From Apostichopus japonicus (taxonomy: Eukaryota > Echinodermata > Holothuroidea > Aspidochirotida > Stichopodidae): a stretch of 64,000 bases of DNA. Under the pieces are notes generated by a model, which made no database searches, had not been told where the DNA came from, and saw only the letters and a list, made by a program, of their open reading frames with translations. The stretch spans positions 17,752,111-17,816,110 of the forward strand of contig NC_092576.1 in NCBI RefSeq assembly GCF_037975245.1, in the 5' to 3' direction. The translations under genes were made by a program, and so were the position numbers. Of this stretch, positions 13,501 through 24,804 are shown one piece after another (within the stretch, counting starts at the first letter, position 1; each line of letters begins with the position of its first letter).

Positions 13501-16500
13501 CTTAGACGTTTAAGAAAAGTAGGTAAAATATGATCCCCGTAACAGCTAGGTAGCCTAAGTAAAACAGGCAACTGACTCCTCCGCATGAACAAGACAATCT
13601 ATTCCACATGATACATGAAAGTAAACCTTGTAATCACATGTTTAAGACCACTTGGCATGATTATAAATGCATAATATTGTTTCCATGTTCTTGTAGAAAA
13701 CATTAACTTCGCAATATACAAGGGTACTTGTGGTTTTGTAGTTACGTGAGATCCTTACCGACGAGGTGGTTAGGCTATTTGCTATACACTAAACTATGGT
13801 AGGATATTATTTTCTCCGTAATTTTGGAAATTCTAGAAAATACTTTTTCGCCGCTTAACACCAGATGTGTTCTTACGTTTTATTCATAATTGGGTGTACT
13901 AGAGCCTTGTTTACATGACATTAGTTGCATTTAGCACGATATGCCAGTTTCGCGTGAATTTTTGGAAATTTTTTTGCTCGATCTTTCGTAAAATTTGAAA
14001 GGTGTACCAACTTACTTTTCGTACACAATTGGTTATTTCTCTACTGATTTTCAGAGTTTTTTTTACAGTCAAGTGTATACGTTATGCATTGAGTATAAAC
14101 TTATCGCGAATGCGAGAAAACGATGCGGGGATTTCCAGCAGACAAATGTTTTCTTTGTGGGATTACTGAGTCTGTTGAATGGAATCCCGCACCTTAGAGG
14201 GGACACTGAACTGAAATTACATCATAATAAAGAAAACGTTTACTGCTTAAATACAATATAAATTTGAAAGGATTAGATGCAGACTCGCCACGTTGTCGAA
14301 CGGGGTAACAATAGGCGCTGTACGGGTCGCATACCGCTTGGTAATCCCTTCAATCGTACCGCCAATCTTAAAAATCTTTTGTATGGATTGCGTGATAAAG
14401 TTTGCAATTGTTATGTGATTTTCGGCAAGCAAATGTTGTGGTCTATTTCGGGAATAAAGTGATGTGAAGACGCGCCGTTGCGACTGCGTAATTGGCATTA
14501 CAAAAACGGTTAAACTTATACGATGTACGGCGGACGTTTATCCGGCCGTTCGGTCGGTTAACCGGTTAACCGTTTAACCGTTACAGCCCTAGTGTGCGTG
14601 TGTATGTGTGTGTTTGTACGTCTGTGACACCTGCTTGGGTCCGTGATAACTCAACAATGAAGTGATGGATATTTGTCATACTTGCTAGGTAGATGTATTG
14701 CAGTGAGATGATTGTAGTGAGACATTATTTAATTTAAATTACTCAGATGTAAGAATAATTTACACTTTTGACATTGACTCATATCCTCTCTAACCTGGCT
14801 TCCACCCCTTGAGCAGTTTGATCTACGTAACCCGTACAACGATTACTTACGTTGATGACCATGATATGAATCGTAGATCACGCACAGCTTTCTCTTCTGT
14901 CACACTTCTGTCACACATCTGTCACACTCCTGTCACAGAATCCACCAAAGCCGACCGGTCCCCCCATCCTTCGATACCTCAAGGAAGGATTGGACATCAA
15001 CCTGGAACTTCGCATCATCCGAATCAACCGAGGAGAAGATGACATGTTTCCTGCGGTCAATGTACTCCACGACTTCAACAAGGTAAAATTACAGGTGGTA
15101 GTCCTGCTCGTGCACGTCCTTAAAGAACTGAAACAAGAGTGATAAATAACGTATTTTGGGGATTTTTTTTTTTTTTAATTAATTTTTTTTAATACATTGA
15201 AATGAATGACATACTCTAAGCAGCCTGGTGAATTGAAATTCCTACATTGTCCTTTCATGATATTAAGGGTTGACAAATTGTCAGTTGGTACCAGATGCAA
15301 AATTGAAGCAAAACAGGTGTGATGTCATAGTTTCACATTAAGAGCAAAATGTTTTGTATTTCCTTATTTGTTCACATTATTGTATTGACTAAGGAATAGA
15401 CAGCCCTGGATATTAAACTTCAAGAGATGTAATAGTTCCCAGTACCCCACTGACTGTAGTGTATGCATATGTAAATACGTAAAAAAAAAACCCATAAATA
15501 TGCATAAAAAATAAAAAGTTTGGAGAGAACACTTGGAGGTACATTTTCATAGTAAAAGAAATCGAACAAAATTTGTCAGTGTGTGTCTATGACATCACAT
15601 CTGTCTATGGTATCACACCTGTCTATGACATCACACCTGTCTATGACATCACACCTGTCTATGATATCACACCTGTTGCATCAAGTTCACTTTTTGTCAC
15701 TAAACATGTCAACAACAAATGTTTATTATCTCAAAAAGAATGATAATTAGGAAATTCATGCCAATTTAACCAGGTACAGTATATGTTCCTCTGTCATCAA
15801 CAAACTTAAATCTTCCTCAAGATTATCCTTTAAAATGACAATTTTGCATTATGTTTTCTTCAAAGTTCCAAATTGGGGAAAACTTTAGAGTTAAGTCCCC
15901 TGGTAGTAAGTGGCTATGCATGGCCAATTTTTTATTTGGATTCAATGAGAAGATGGCCATTATTAAATAAAATTTAAAAAAAAATTAAATAACCTACATG
16001 ATAATCTGTCACCTTGGTGTATTTGATAATTGATAATTCACAGTCGGCAGTCATATTCAGAAATTAAGATATTGGTAGCTCAAAGTTTATAGAAACACTT
16101 GTGTATTATTATCATTATAATTATTCTGCTATAACATATAAAAAAAAATCATATTCTTCAAAATTGCGACACCAAAGATGAAATATCACAGTATTTCTGT
16201 GACGGTAGAATTAATTGAAATAAAAAACATTTTTTTTTTTTTTTTTTAGAACATCTCCGCTTACTCGATGCCATCCTCAGGTGTCTGTTACATCCTGCCA
16301 TTGGACATGCAGTCCACATTGACTCCCGAAGACTTCCAGTATCTGATGGATGTAAGTTTCTTCCATTAACCATGCCTTAAGGTCAATAGGCTGCAAAGTA
16401 TGGGGCGTTACCCAAACGTGGGCCTTGAAAATTGTTGATGGGTGGCAGGATCCTTTCAGATGTCTGAAATTTGATGCACAGTTTATTAGACAAAGATTGA

Positions 16501-19500
16501 ATCAGTTACTTGAAAGTCCTTGGTCCATGCCTTCTTCTGCAGAGGGGTGAGGGGGGGGGATCTGGTGGGTCGTGGCTCAAGGAAGGGCCTGGGTGTGGTC
16601 CTAAAAGTTTGCCTGACGCTTCCCTAATGCACTTTACTTTGGAGTTGGAGATCTATGGAAAATAAAGCACCCATTCCCATTCCCATTTTTGTATTTTGCT
16701 TTTTCACTCACTTATGCGTAACCCATTCTGCTGGATGTAAGCTGTTCATTAACTGTCCCTTAGGTCAAAGGGATACAAGCTATGCAGGGTGTAACCCAAA
16801 AGTTGGGCCTTAAAAACATTTTGTTGGGTTGCCGGAAGTTTTCAGATATTTGGGAAATTTATCGCTCTTTTGCAGTTTTGGGAAGTTATTATTTCAGCGT
16901 TTGTTTTCAGACAACCAAATAGGGTTCTCAGTTGACATAGTTTGACAACCAGAAAATAAACTAACTTTTGCCCCGAGGAAAGAAAAAACACAAAAAGTAG
17001 CTTTCTGATATTTACTTTGTTCATCGCTTACCTGTATTCCCACAACCTGAGCACCTCCTTCTACCCTGCCTAGAATGAACTGGTAACCTTTTAACATTGT
17101 GAGCCCTCTATGACCAGAACCCCAGGTCTCTGACCTTCCTTCTCATTCTACCATCCAAAAGTGCCAACATGTTAAAATTCCTGATGGATATTTCCTAAGA
17201 CAGCAACAAAAATGATTTGGCATTGCCATATTCAATAATGCTGAAAGGAATAAGAGATAATTATTTTGATCAAAATTAGTGCAGTGACTAAAAGGTACTG
17301 TAGGTATGCTGTGAAACTTTCACTGAAATCTTGCATGATTACAATCACTTATTAAATCAGAAAAAAAGAAAAGAAATGATAAGTTATTACAGGGCTATAG
17401 CCACTTTGACACAGAAACTCTATGAACCGTATAGATCCCTCGTGGGGTCTCAAATGAACCAACTGCACAAGTAGCAAAATGATGTCTGTGTCTGCACCGC
17501 CCGCAACACTGCCCTGTAAATCACCTGTTAAAGACTTCAAGAATGCCCCATTCTTGAAGTTATTACTGTTAGTCCCCTCATAATAATTTGTAAATGTTAT
17601 ATGTCCCTTCAACAAGTGTTGTATGTCCCTTTGTCCTGTCATTTCTGTATGTGGGTTTCTTCTTATCATGAAAAGAATATTACACCCCTTCAGTATTCTG
17701 AAAATTGAAATTGCTGTGGTTCAGTGTAAGTCCGAGCCATATTGTAACTTGCCCCTCTAAAAGTTAGACCACCCCTTTTGATCCTTAATTGAAGCGCCGA
17801 TCTGTCGTTGTAGGAATTAACAAAATGTTCTAGTTATGGAGTAACTTCTCAGGATTATAGAAATGTTCAATACAGTAGCATATTCACAGAGAAGATCTCG
17901 TCTTGATAAAGCGGTAACTAAAATGCCGGTCAGTATGTACATAAACACTATTTACAATGTTTTTTTTTTGTTTTTTTTTCCCCTCTTTCCCTTCCCTCAC
18001 TTTTGTTCCTCTTAGACTGAAGCTTACAAAGACATGGATTTCCCAATGAACAGTAAACTGTACACTGTGAATCCAGAGAGAGCCACTGATCTCGGAGAAC
18101 ACATCGAGGAGATGTGCGACGACTACAGCTCTTACTACATCAGCAGCGTCCCCACCGAACAATGGCCGACCTTCTGGACTACTGCCCGCCAGGTGAGAAT
18201 CCGACCGAACCATTCCTTGCACATCACAAGCATTCATTTACAAAATAGCCACTGTTAGATGTCACTGTATATTTGCTAACCAGTATATCCTTTATTACTT
18301 TTTCCCCCCGCAAGGTTTTGCGTGACCACTTTGGTGGACGAAGAGGTAGCTCCAGCTCTGACGAGGAGGGGCGACGTGGCGGCAGACATCGTGGAGGCAG
18401 CAGTCGCCACGGAAGCAGAGGCAGTAGTCATAGCGACAGCAGCAGTAGCAGCAGCGATGAGGAGGGTGGCCGACGTTCTCGTGGAAGTGAGTATAGTAGT
18501 TGGTACACAGCAGATCTGGGGATGGGATTCTGGGCACCCTGGCCATCTCTACTAAAAGATTTATGGCAATTCAAATCAGCCAAGATCAAATATATTTAAA
18601 ACATGGTACAAAAGTAAAAGCATTTAGCATGCTCTGCTGTAGGGCCTTCCTTACTTTGTACCAATGTTTTCTTGTGTATTTACTTTGATAGAACTTTCAG
18701 TTACCCATTGGTACTTGGTCTCCCCGGCCCCTTCTTCCAAGAAACCTTTGATCGGCTCCGTGTGTTTAGCTTTATCCTTCAGTGATGAGATTTACCAATA
18801 CATTGATCAGATTCCACCAGCTAAGATATAAACTTCATTATGATAATACTACTAAACCGTTGAGGAAGGAATACTTTTGCCTACTTGTGAGTTTGTTATT
18901 GTTTACAAAATATGGGTGAAATAACCAGTAAACGTACAAAATTGTTGTTCCTTCCTTTCACTGTATAGTTTGTAAGACATTTTAGTTGAGGCGGTGGGGG
19001 AAAAAAATTGTGTTTGGTGCATTTTTTTTTAACTCCCATGGGCCTGTATCTATAAGTGACGCTGCATATTTGTACCCCACAGCTCAAGAAGTTGGGGGAC
19101 ATGCAGTCACAGTTTTTATTTTCTTCTCGTTTTGAATCGGTCGAGTTGGGTTCTTTTCCTACTCTGTACAAGTCCCTTTCTGTAATTCCTTTATGAGGCT
19201 TGCGCCAGTGATAACCATCACGTGAGAGTATACTACACGCTGTTTCTCAAGCAGAGCTCTGACTTCAGCGGATTGTTATAATTACTCTTCCGTTATACTA
19301 AGGTGCTTCGACTATCATAATATTGCATTTCTTTGTATTCCATTGCAAAAGGAATATGGAAAATTGAATATTGAAAAGATGAAAAAGAAAGGCGTATCTT
19401 ACTATGTGCGAAAGCTCGTTGGATAACAAAATATACATCCCGCCAGATGGCCTAACGTTTTGATAATTTAAAAATCCAAATTTTTGAAGAGGATAAAAAC

Positions 19501-20336
19501 AGAAACCAAAACAGGCTAACCTGAAGGACACATTTGATGAGTAGTAAGACCTGTCGACAACAAAATTGAAAAATATGACATAGACCTGTATAGTCTCAAT
19601 CCAAATAAAATAAAACTGTTAGCAAACTGCTTATCCACGAGAGAGCCTGTGTAGGAGAACGTGCAAAATTAATAGTTGGCCTGACGTTTTGATCCTAGCA
19701 GCATCTTCTTCAAAGGCTAAATGACAAGTAACAGTAACAGAACTTGGGACAAAAACACGCACAGAATACTGACAGGTTAATGAGCATGGAGAACACAAAG
19801 AGATATATTTAAGGGGATTAGTAGACAAGGGATGGAGAGAAGAAAGAAAGAAACCAACAGGGGAAGATGAGAGGTAGGATATAAACAGTGGAGGGACAAA
19901 GAGAGGATTAAGGGAAGGGGGTAGGGAATAAACTGAAGAAGGACAAAGACAAAAAGGTGTGGAGAAATAAGGGTGGAAGAGAGCTAAGAGAAGAGAGTGA
20001 TGGGGGAACAAGGGGAGAAGGAGGGGGGATCAAGGGGAGAAGTAGGGGAACAGAAGAAAAGTTAGTCATATCCCTGAATGTTGAGCCCATGAGGTTGAAT
20101 GGTGCGAAGGCATTGCATCCACAGCCTCTCCCTTCTGATTCGTTCAATCCACTTTTGATTTCTCTACAGTCGCTCGTGTCAGGGACTATCTGGATAACAT
20201 GCGCTCCTTTGACGGCCAACAAGTGGTGGACATGCATGTGTTCCAGACCCACAACTTGGATGACCTCTCACCAGAGAACCTGGAGAAGTTGACTGATCTT
20301 GTGGAGACAGAGAAGGAAGATGGCTTTATGCCTTAG
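10336..20336 (+). CDS. BRICHOS-domain type II membrane protein (5' end missing)
   Basis: Seven exons join in frame: 10336-10500, 11575-11718, 14939-15082, 16250-16351, 18016-18192, 18315-18486 and 20170-20336 (stop TAG). All have AG/GT borders, and they give 356 visible residues. Order: short proline-rich cytosolic segment; one membrane helix (about 29-51); Tyr/Asp-rich linker; BRICHOS domain (about 123-244) with conserved Asp148 and the cysteine pair Cys164 and Cys219; Ser/Arg/Gly-rich segment (about 250-300); acidic C-terminus. BRICHOS proteins such as the ITM2, chondromodulin and surfactant C families are type II membrane proteins of the secretory pathway, where the domain acts as a chaperone-like module. 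The plan here matches that class. The initiator exon is not recognisable upstream. The family assignment is from the motif pattern; the specific function is unknown. Confidence 0.85.
11460..11530 (+). mobile_element. LINE/SINE-type 3' tail remnant
   Basis: TTGTAAAGCGCTTTGAGC followed by GCGCTATATAAATATT is the characteristic tail found on many invertebrate retroelements. It sits in the second visible intron of the BRICHOS gene, 45 bp before an exon. Confidence 0.5.
11575..11718 (+). other. BRICHOS gene exon: Tyr/Asp-rich linker
   Basis: 48 codons, phase 0, acceptor CGACACAG and donor GTAAGC. About a third of the residues are Tyr or Asp in runs such as YYDDWYYDD. This forms an acidic extracellular/luminal linker between the membrane helix and the BRICHOS domain. 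Confidence 0.8.
12245..14591. mobile_element. hAT-like DNA transposon, non-autonomous (2.35 kb)
   Basis: The termini read TAGGGCTGT (left) and ACAGCCCTA (right). A perfect 8-bp target duplication, GTGTGCGT, flanks the element at 12237-12244 and 14592-14599. Both subterminal regions carry ACCGGTTAACCG-type palindromes. An 8-bp duplication and YAGGG termini are hAT traits. No transposase can be seen; internal open frames (up to 109 codons, 12370-12699 minus) match nothing I recognise. It lies in the intron before the first BRICHOS-domain exon. Confidence 0.88.
14939..15082 (+). other. BRICHOS gene exon: start of the domain
   Basis: 48 codons, phase 0, acceptor CTGTCACAG and donor GTAAAA. It opens with a Pro-rich NPPKPTGPP and contains the first strand of the domain, ending in VLHDFNK. 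The Asp there fits the conserved BRICHOS aspartate. Confidence 0.8.
15583..15675. repeat. 19-bp minisatellite, about five copies
   Basis: Units like TGTCTATGACATCACACC repeat head to tail in the intron between the first two BRICHOS-domain exons. Confidence 0.85.
16250..16351 (+). other. BRICHOS gene exon: first domain cysteine
   Basis: 34 codons, phase 0. It follows a long T tract and TTAG acceptor, with donor GTAAGT. The GVCYILPLD segment matches the family's conserved Cys-Tyr-Ile pattern. Confidence 0.85.
16343..16870. repeat. Tandem duplication (385-bp offset) spanning an exon end
   Basis: The last codons, donor site and following intron sequence at 16343 reappear, diverged, from 16728 (CTGATGGATGTAAG versus CTGCTGGATGTAAG). 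The similarity continues through a TTA(A)GGTCAA block and a GTTACCCAAA / GTAACCCAAA block. Confidence 0.7.
18016..18192 (+). other. BRICHOS gene exon: second domain cysteine
   Basis: 59 codons, phase 0, acceptor CTCTTAG and donor GTGAGA. It contains EEMCDDYSSYYI, the second conserved cysteine near the end of the domain, 55 residues after the first. Confidence 0.85.
18315..18486 (+). other. BRICHOS gene exon: Ser/Arg/Gly-rich segment
   Basis: 57 codons plus one base (ends in phase 1). It is rich in SSSSDEE and GGRR motifs. SSSSDEEG and SSSSSSDEEGG suggest an internal duplication. The acidic Ser runs are typical casein-kinase-type targets. It is unusual to find such a segment after a BRICHOS domain. 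Confidence 0.75.
18487..20169. other. Intron with a purine-rich tract
   Basis: About 19755-20065 is strongly A/G-rich on the plus strand (GGGGAGAAGGAGG type). It creates spurious low-complexity open frames of over 110 codons on both strands. Two related GGCCTRACGTTTTGAT motifs at about 19448 and 19679 suggest two fragments of a dispersed repeat. Confidence 0.6.
20170..20336 (+). other. BRICHOS gene terminal exon
   Basis: Two bases complete the split Ile codon, then 54 residue codons and TAG. Acceptor TCTCTACAG. It encodes an acidic, probably helical tail (VRDYLDNM, NLDDLSPENLEKL) ending EDGFMP. Confidence 0.8.
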
Positions 20337-20617
20337 GGTCAAAGGTCATTCCCCAGTAGTAGTTGTATTTCAATTTATCCTTAAGGGCCAAGCATAATTC
20401 ATACTCTTTATTTTTGTTGATATCAAACCTGTTTATCCCCACGGAGGAAATGATGTCTGACACAAAAAAGTGAAACTCCCATTTGTTGTATTTTTTTATG
20501 GGAAGCCCAATTTAAAGTAACGTGGAACAGGATACTAAGGTTTGCTTAAAAATTCTGTCGGTACAAAATGAAAAAGTTTTATCAAGATAATATCAAAAGG
20601 ATATTGCAAAAATGACA

Positions 20618-20623
20618 ATTAAA
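20618..20623 (+). terminator. Candidate poly(A) signal of the BRICHOS gene
   Basis: ATTAAA lies about 280 bp after the stop codon. It is the nearest acceptable variant signal and is not otherwise supported. Confidence 0.3.
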
Positions 20624-22215
20624 GAAAAAATACTGATTTACACTTTCAGTGTATTACTAAGCGTGCCATTGCTTGAAAAATGATTGCTGAACAGGTAGTA
20701 GCCTGAAAAAGGACCCCCAAAGATGAAAGTAGGAAGTATTCACAGATTCACATTGATACACTGTATGATTAATAATACCCTACTCATGTTTCATGCTTGG
20801 CGCCTTTTCTCTAAAGTACTTTCATTATTTGTTTGATTGGAATTTATGGTTGTATTGGCTTATCTTAAAAACTTTATCTTGTATCTTAAAAATTTTATCT
20901 TGTATTGAAAATTTCCAAAGGAAAGAAGTACCACCTCATGAAGGAATACATGATAGGATGCTTTTTGTTTGTTAATAACTTGGTTTCAAATCTGGAGTTG
21001 ACTGAAGCCAGTTATTGTATTGCAAAAGAGCAATATGACTGGGATTTGAATCTCAAGCCAACTCCATCAGGTGAATTAACCACAGGAATATTTCTTCCTA
21101 TTCGTGGCAAATGTAACTTGGGTTTCTAATCGGAAGGGTGAAAATGATTCATTTATCTGCTAACACCAAGGAATGTCTCAAGAGTAGTTGGTCTTTCATA
21201 TATTCGATCTGACTCTTTCCGTGATGTCTTTCGTGTCGTCGTGAACTCCGTTCGACCGACGAGTGAAATCTCCCCACATTCGTGGGCACCTCCAGAGTTG
21301 AAACCAATGTCGGTTTTGGCAAAGCAGCGTGAGTCTGGCGAGTCTTTCTTGAGGAGTGCGTCTGTATATAGTTTAAAATGTACTACATGATAAAGAAAAA
21401 TCAAATTTGGCACAGACTAGATCCGCAACTTTCCTTTGGACACTCAGGGTCAATTGTTCACATTGGGGTGTTTGCTTTTGTAATTGATAGACCTGAAACC
21501 TACACACCGTAACAATACATTTGGTTGAAAACATTTCTATATATGGTAATGAGAGAAGGAAGGACAATATCTACATTCACATAACTTGTCAAATCTCACA
21601 CACATTGCTTCAACACCTCATTTCAATTTTGGACAGACTGTGTTGTTTTAACCCTGTATGGGGGACCTTGGGCGGCCATTAACAGTCCTTGAATATCACA
21701 CGCATCACTTGGCTGAGTAGACCTTGTTTCTAACACGTTGCATTAACACAGAGATTAAGAGGGTCAGCTCTGCAGGGTTTACCTTGACACTTTGGTTGAA
21801 TGTAACAAAGAAACATGCAGCATACATCCACACAGTTCCAAAGAAGTGTGCCAAATTTGATTATTTCATGTGTACCCTTGACAAATTAAACTTTATGAAT
21901 GTCTTTTTTTTTCAGTTCTTCTTCTTTACCCTTTTTCATAAATATGTAAATGATGAATAATCAAAATTCATCTGGCTTTTTGTAAAAAATATTCATTCCA
22001 TCAGAAAAGTGGTAATGGGGGATTGTTTTGATTGAAAAATTATTATTAAAGTCAATTTTATCCTTTTTATTAAAGTTTTTTTTTCCCCCTTCTTTATTTT
22101 TGTGAAAAGAGTGTTACGTATTACAGTCACAATCGTTTTAATTATTTAATGCCAGAAATGTAATAAGAAGTTTGTAGAAAGTTCAGTCATAAGTTGTTGC
22201 ATGGATTAACAATGC
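20624..22215. other. Intergenic stretch
   Basis: No supportable gene. A 74-codon frame at 20905-21129 (+) and an 86-codon frame at 21153-21413 (-) are not recognisable and may come from repeats. Confidence 0.45.
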
Positions 22216-22219
22216 TTAA

Positions 22220-22235
22220 AGGACATGTGACACGG
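22220..22235 (+). repeat. Left terminal inverted repeat of the Kolobok element
   Basis: 16 bp, identical to the complement of 33350-33365. With the TTAA and three chance flanking bases, the symmetry extends to 23 bp. Confidence 0.95.
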
Positions 22236-22500
22236 AAAACGAAACTCTACTGAACTCTTTATAACGTACAACAATTATCCCAAATCGACTTCGATGGTTT
22301 TCGACAGAAAAATCCTTCAGATTCAAAATTGGTGAAATATAACCGCTCATATCAGGCCATCGAATGCCAGCTAATTTCGTATTCATTTTTGATGACGTAC
22401 GGTATTGTAGCGCAGAACGTCGATGAAGTTGTCACTTCTGCGCAGTATATTTTACTGGACGAATTCACGCTATTACCAGACATCTTTACCGAAAACAAAC

Positions 22501-24746
22501 ATGACAGTGCCATATTTTCCTCTCAGTATCGAAGTAGAGAGCTCAGATACTGACGAAAGTAGCGAGAATGATGGTGAGAATATCGCCGATCAACAATATT
22601 TACCTGGCGGCGGAGATATCCAGCCTTACATGTACGAGCCAGAAACGGATGATTCCGGTGACGAGAACGATGGCGAGGGCCGTGCTGGAGGAGGAGATGT
22701 ACAAGGCGATGAAGGTAATCGCCAAAGGAATTTGGACTGGTACGTACTCAAATAATGAAGGATACGTGAGTTAGTCGAACATTCACCCCATTCACCAGTA
22801 AATATTTGGGAAATTAAGTGTCCTTTATCACAGTGTCAATATCATTGTTTGCCTTCTGATAAGATTATACTTAGTAATCGAACGCCGCCAGAATGCTTCA
22901 TCATATCGACCCTAAGCGCGATGCCTATTTGGGCCAGTGTACGTTGTAGTTGTACATACTTATTATAGAAAGCGAAAGTTTTCGTAGGCATGTAGCCTAG
23001 GCTAATTTGGACTCAATCGAAGGTTGTTCACTCAATCGTGTAAGTGATCAAGCAGGAATTAGGCAAGCCTGTGGCTGCCAAGGCCTAACATAGTTATGCC
23101 TAACGTTAGTTTAGCTGGCTTAGGTCAGTGACAATATGAATTATATTCTATGACCAAGGCCTACATCAGTGGCTTAGGGTACTGTGATTCAGTCACTTAA
23201 AGGTCTGTTCAATCTGTGGTTAATTGGTAAATAGATAAATGAAGGAAATTATTGTTTTCCCTGTTTGTTTGCCCATCAATTTTACTCATGATAATGAAAC
23301 TGTATCTGTATGCAACATTGAGGGTGAACAGAACCTAGGCTTGAATCCATCACAGTACTACAGTGCAGTAGAATAGCTGTTGCTCTAAGAAAAAGTCTGT
23401 GCCTTATTTTGAAAGGACATTATTAAGTTATTTTCAGTTTTTAATGCATGTCTTGAAAGGCACAAGTTGTTGGAATGATATCGGAATGAGTATTTGTTTA
23501 TGGTCAAGCCAATATGAGCCTGCTTATTCCATTAACATAGATTTTGTACGATTAACTGCTCCAATCGACCATGGTACTAACACATAATCACTAATCAGAC
23601 CACTCTTTTATTTTCTCCTGGTCATCAGAGTGTGGCTTCAATTAGCTGACCAAGCGAATACATGTGGTCTGTTCTTCCTGTTTATCTAATCTTGGGGTAG
23701 TGTCTTAGAGAAATAAACAAGGATGATTTGGGCAGTATAAACTTTCAGTAATATTGAACAGTGCATTCTGTCAGTTACAGGCGTTTTTTTTTAATCAAAG
23801 ATCTCTTACATTCTGAAATTTGGTGGGTTGCACTTGGGCTTTCTTGCAGTGGTTCATGAAATACATGATAGACAGCTAGGGCCCTGTTGAAGTTTCTAAC
23901 TGCCTCAGCATTGTCGTTCACTAATTTATTACTCTATATACAGTGGTCTTTCTTGTGGTTTACTACTACTACTTCAATCTTCTTTCACATAAAGGTGTAC
24001 CTGTGGTCATTGTGCCATAATGACAACTGCGAGGGAATGCAGATGCTGCACTGAAATTGATCAGGTGAAAGTTGTTATGGAAGAAGAATAATGTGTAGGA
24101 TGCATCACAACACATCCTGGATTTCATGCTGTCTGTCTTGACAGGTGGGGATTAAGGACAGCATATTTTGCTTACCGCCAACAGTATGGAGAAAATGCAA
24201 GAGAGAGCAGTTTACATGAGTAAGATTTATGAAAAACTTGCATTGCTTACACGAATTGCCATAGAAATTTAATGTTATTATAATTTTAGAAGCCTTTAAC
24301 TACACGGCACCAGTTTTATGCTGAAATGTACAATAAATAAAATGGAATGGGCAGCACTTGTCATTATTGATCATTGAAGAGAGGTACAACTCATGGACTT
24401 TAATTCATCTGGGTGGCCAGCACTCAATGTCATGCTTAAAGTGTTCCTCCATTTGGCATTTAAACATTGTAACTAGCATTAGATTACAATTCAAACAGAA
24501 CTAATGTATGTTTTCAATACACAGCTTGCAAGTATTGGTACTGAACAAGCTTTTTCTCTCTCTTCTTTTCCTTTCTTTTGTATCTGTAGGAAGTATCGAC
24601 ACGTGGCGTATCGACAACTAGTGAGGTTTTGTTGGCAGTTTTTGGGAAAAGATGTCAGGGTGATCCTCCCAGCATGTGCCGTATTAAAAATTAGAGACAC
24701 TTTTCCATCAGACAACTATGAAGGTTTTAGATTGCCTCGACTGTAA
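22501..24746 (+). pseudogene. P2X7 intracellular-domain-like protein, broken by one stop
   Basis: Three exons join in frame: 22501-22739, 23995-24219 and 24590-24746, with donors GTACGT and GTAAGA. Residues 1-79 are acidic (SSDTDESSEND, ETDDSGDEN). From Trp80 the protein has a cysteine-rich module (WCTCGHC, ECRCC, CVGCITTHPGF, CLDRW) and an Arg/aromatic segment (RYRHVAYRQ, RFCWQFLG, LPACAVLKIRDTFPS). This order matches the cytoplasmic zinc-binding 'ballast' domain of P2X7 receptors, which also occurs as free-standing invertebrate proteins. No P2X channel part is present. A TAA at codon 112 (24089-24091) splits the conserved module; all else is open to the natural stop at 24744. It lies inside the Kolobok element, convergent with the transposase. 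Its role in the element is unknown; an earlier in-frame ATG at 22423 is possible. Confidence 0.82.
24089..24091 (+). other. Premature TAA in the P2X7-like frame
   Basis: It sits between MEEE and the conserved CVGC, in the middle of an otherwise uninterrupted conserved exon. One base change from a Glu, Gln or Lys codon would explain it. Removing it as an intron would delete conserved residues or require a 33-nt intron, so a true nonsense change (or a read error) is the simplest reading. Confidence 0.8.
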
Positions 24747-24760
24747 ATTTGTGTGTAGTA

Positions 24761-24766
24761 AATAAA
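24761..24766 (+). terminator. Poly(A) signal of the P2X7-like gene
   Basis: AATAAA lies 15 bp after the stop codon. Confidence 0.6.
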
Positions 24767-24798
24767 CATAACGGTAAATCAAGAGAAGGTGTGTCTCT

Positions 24799-24804
24799 TT
24801 TATT
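24799..24804 (-). terminator. Candidate poly(A) signal of the transposase gene
   Basis: AATAAA on the minus strand, about 860 bp after the transposase stop. It is the first canonical signal I see and implies a long 3' UTR ending just short of the convergent gene. Confidence 0.35.

Noticed and set aside
14815-14850. An extra exon (FDLRNPYNDYLR) before the first BRICHOS-domain exon
   Set aside because: It has an acceptor-like CAG, but the frame stops after 12 codons and no donor in phase is seen.
19631-20252. Minus-strand frames of 114-126 codons
   Set aside because: They are translations of a purine-rich intron tract, low in complexity and without family resemblance.
24065-24147. An intron removing the premature TAA of the P2X7-like gene
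   Set aside because: CAG/GTGAAA and a later CTTGACAG exist, but the removed piece encodes conserved residues (CVGCITTHPGF), so it must be coding.
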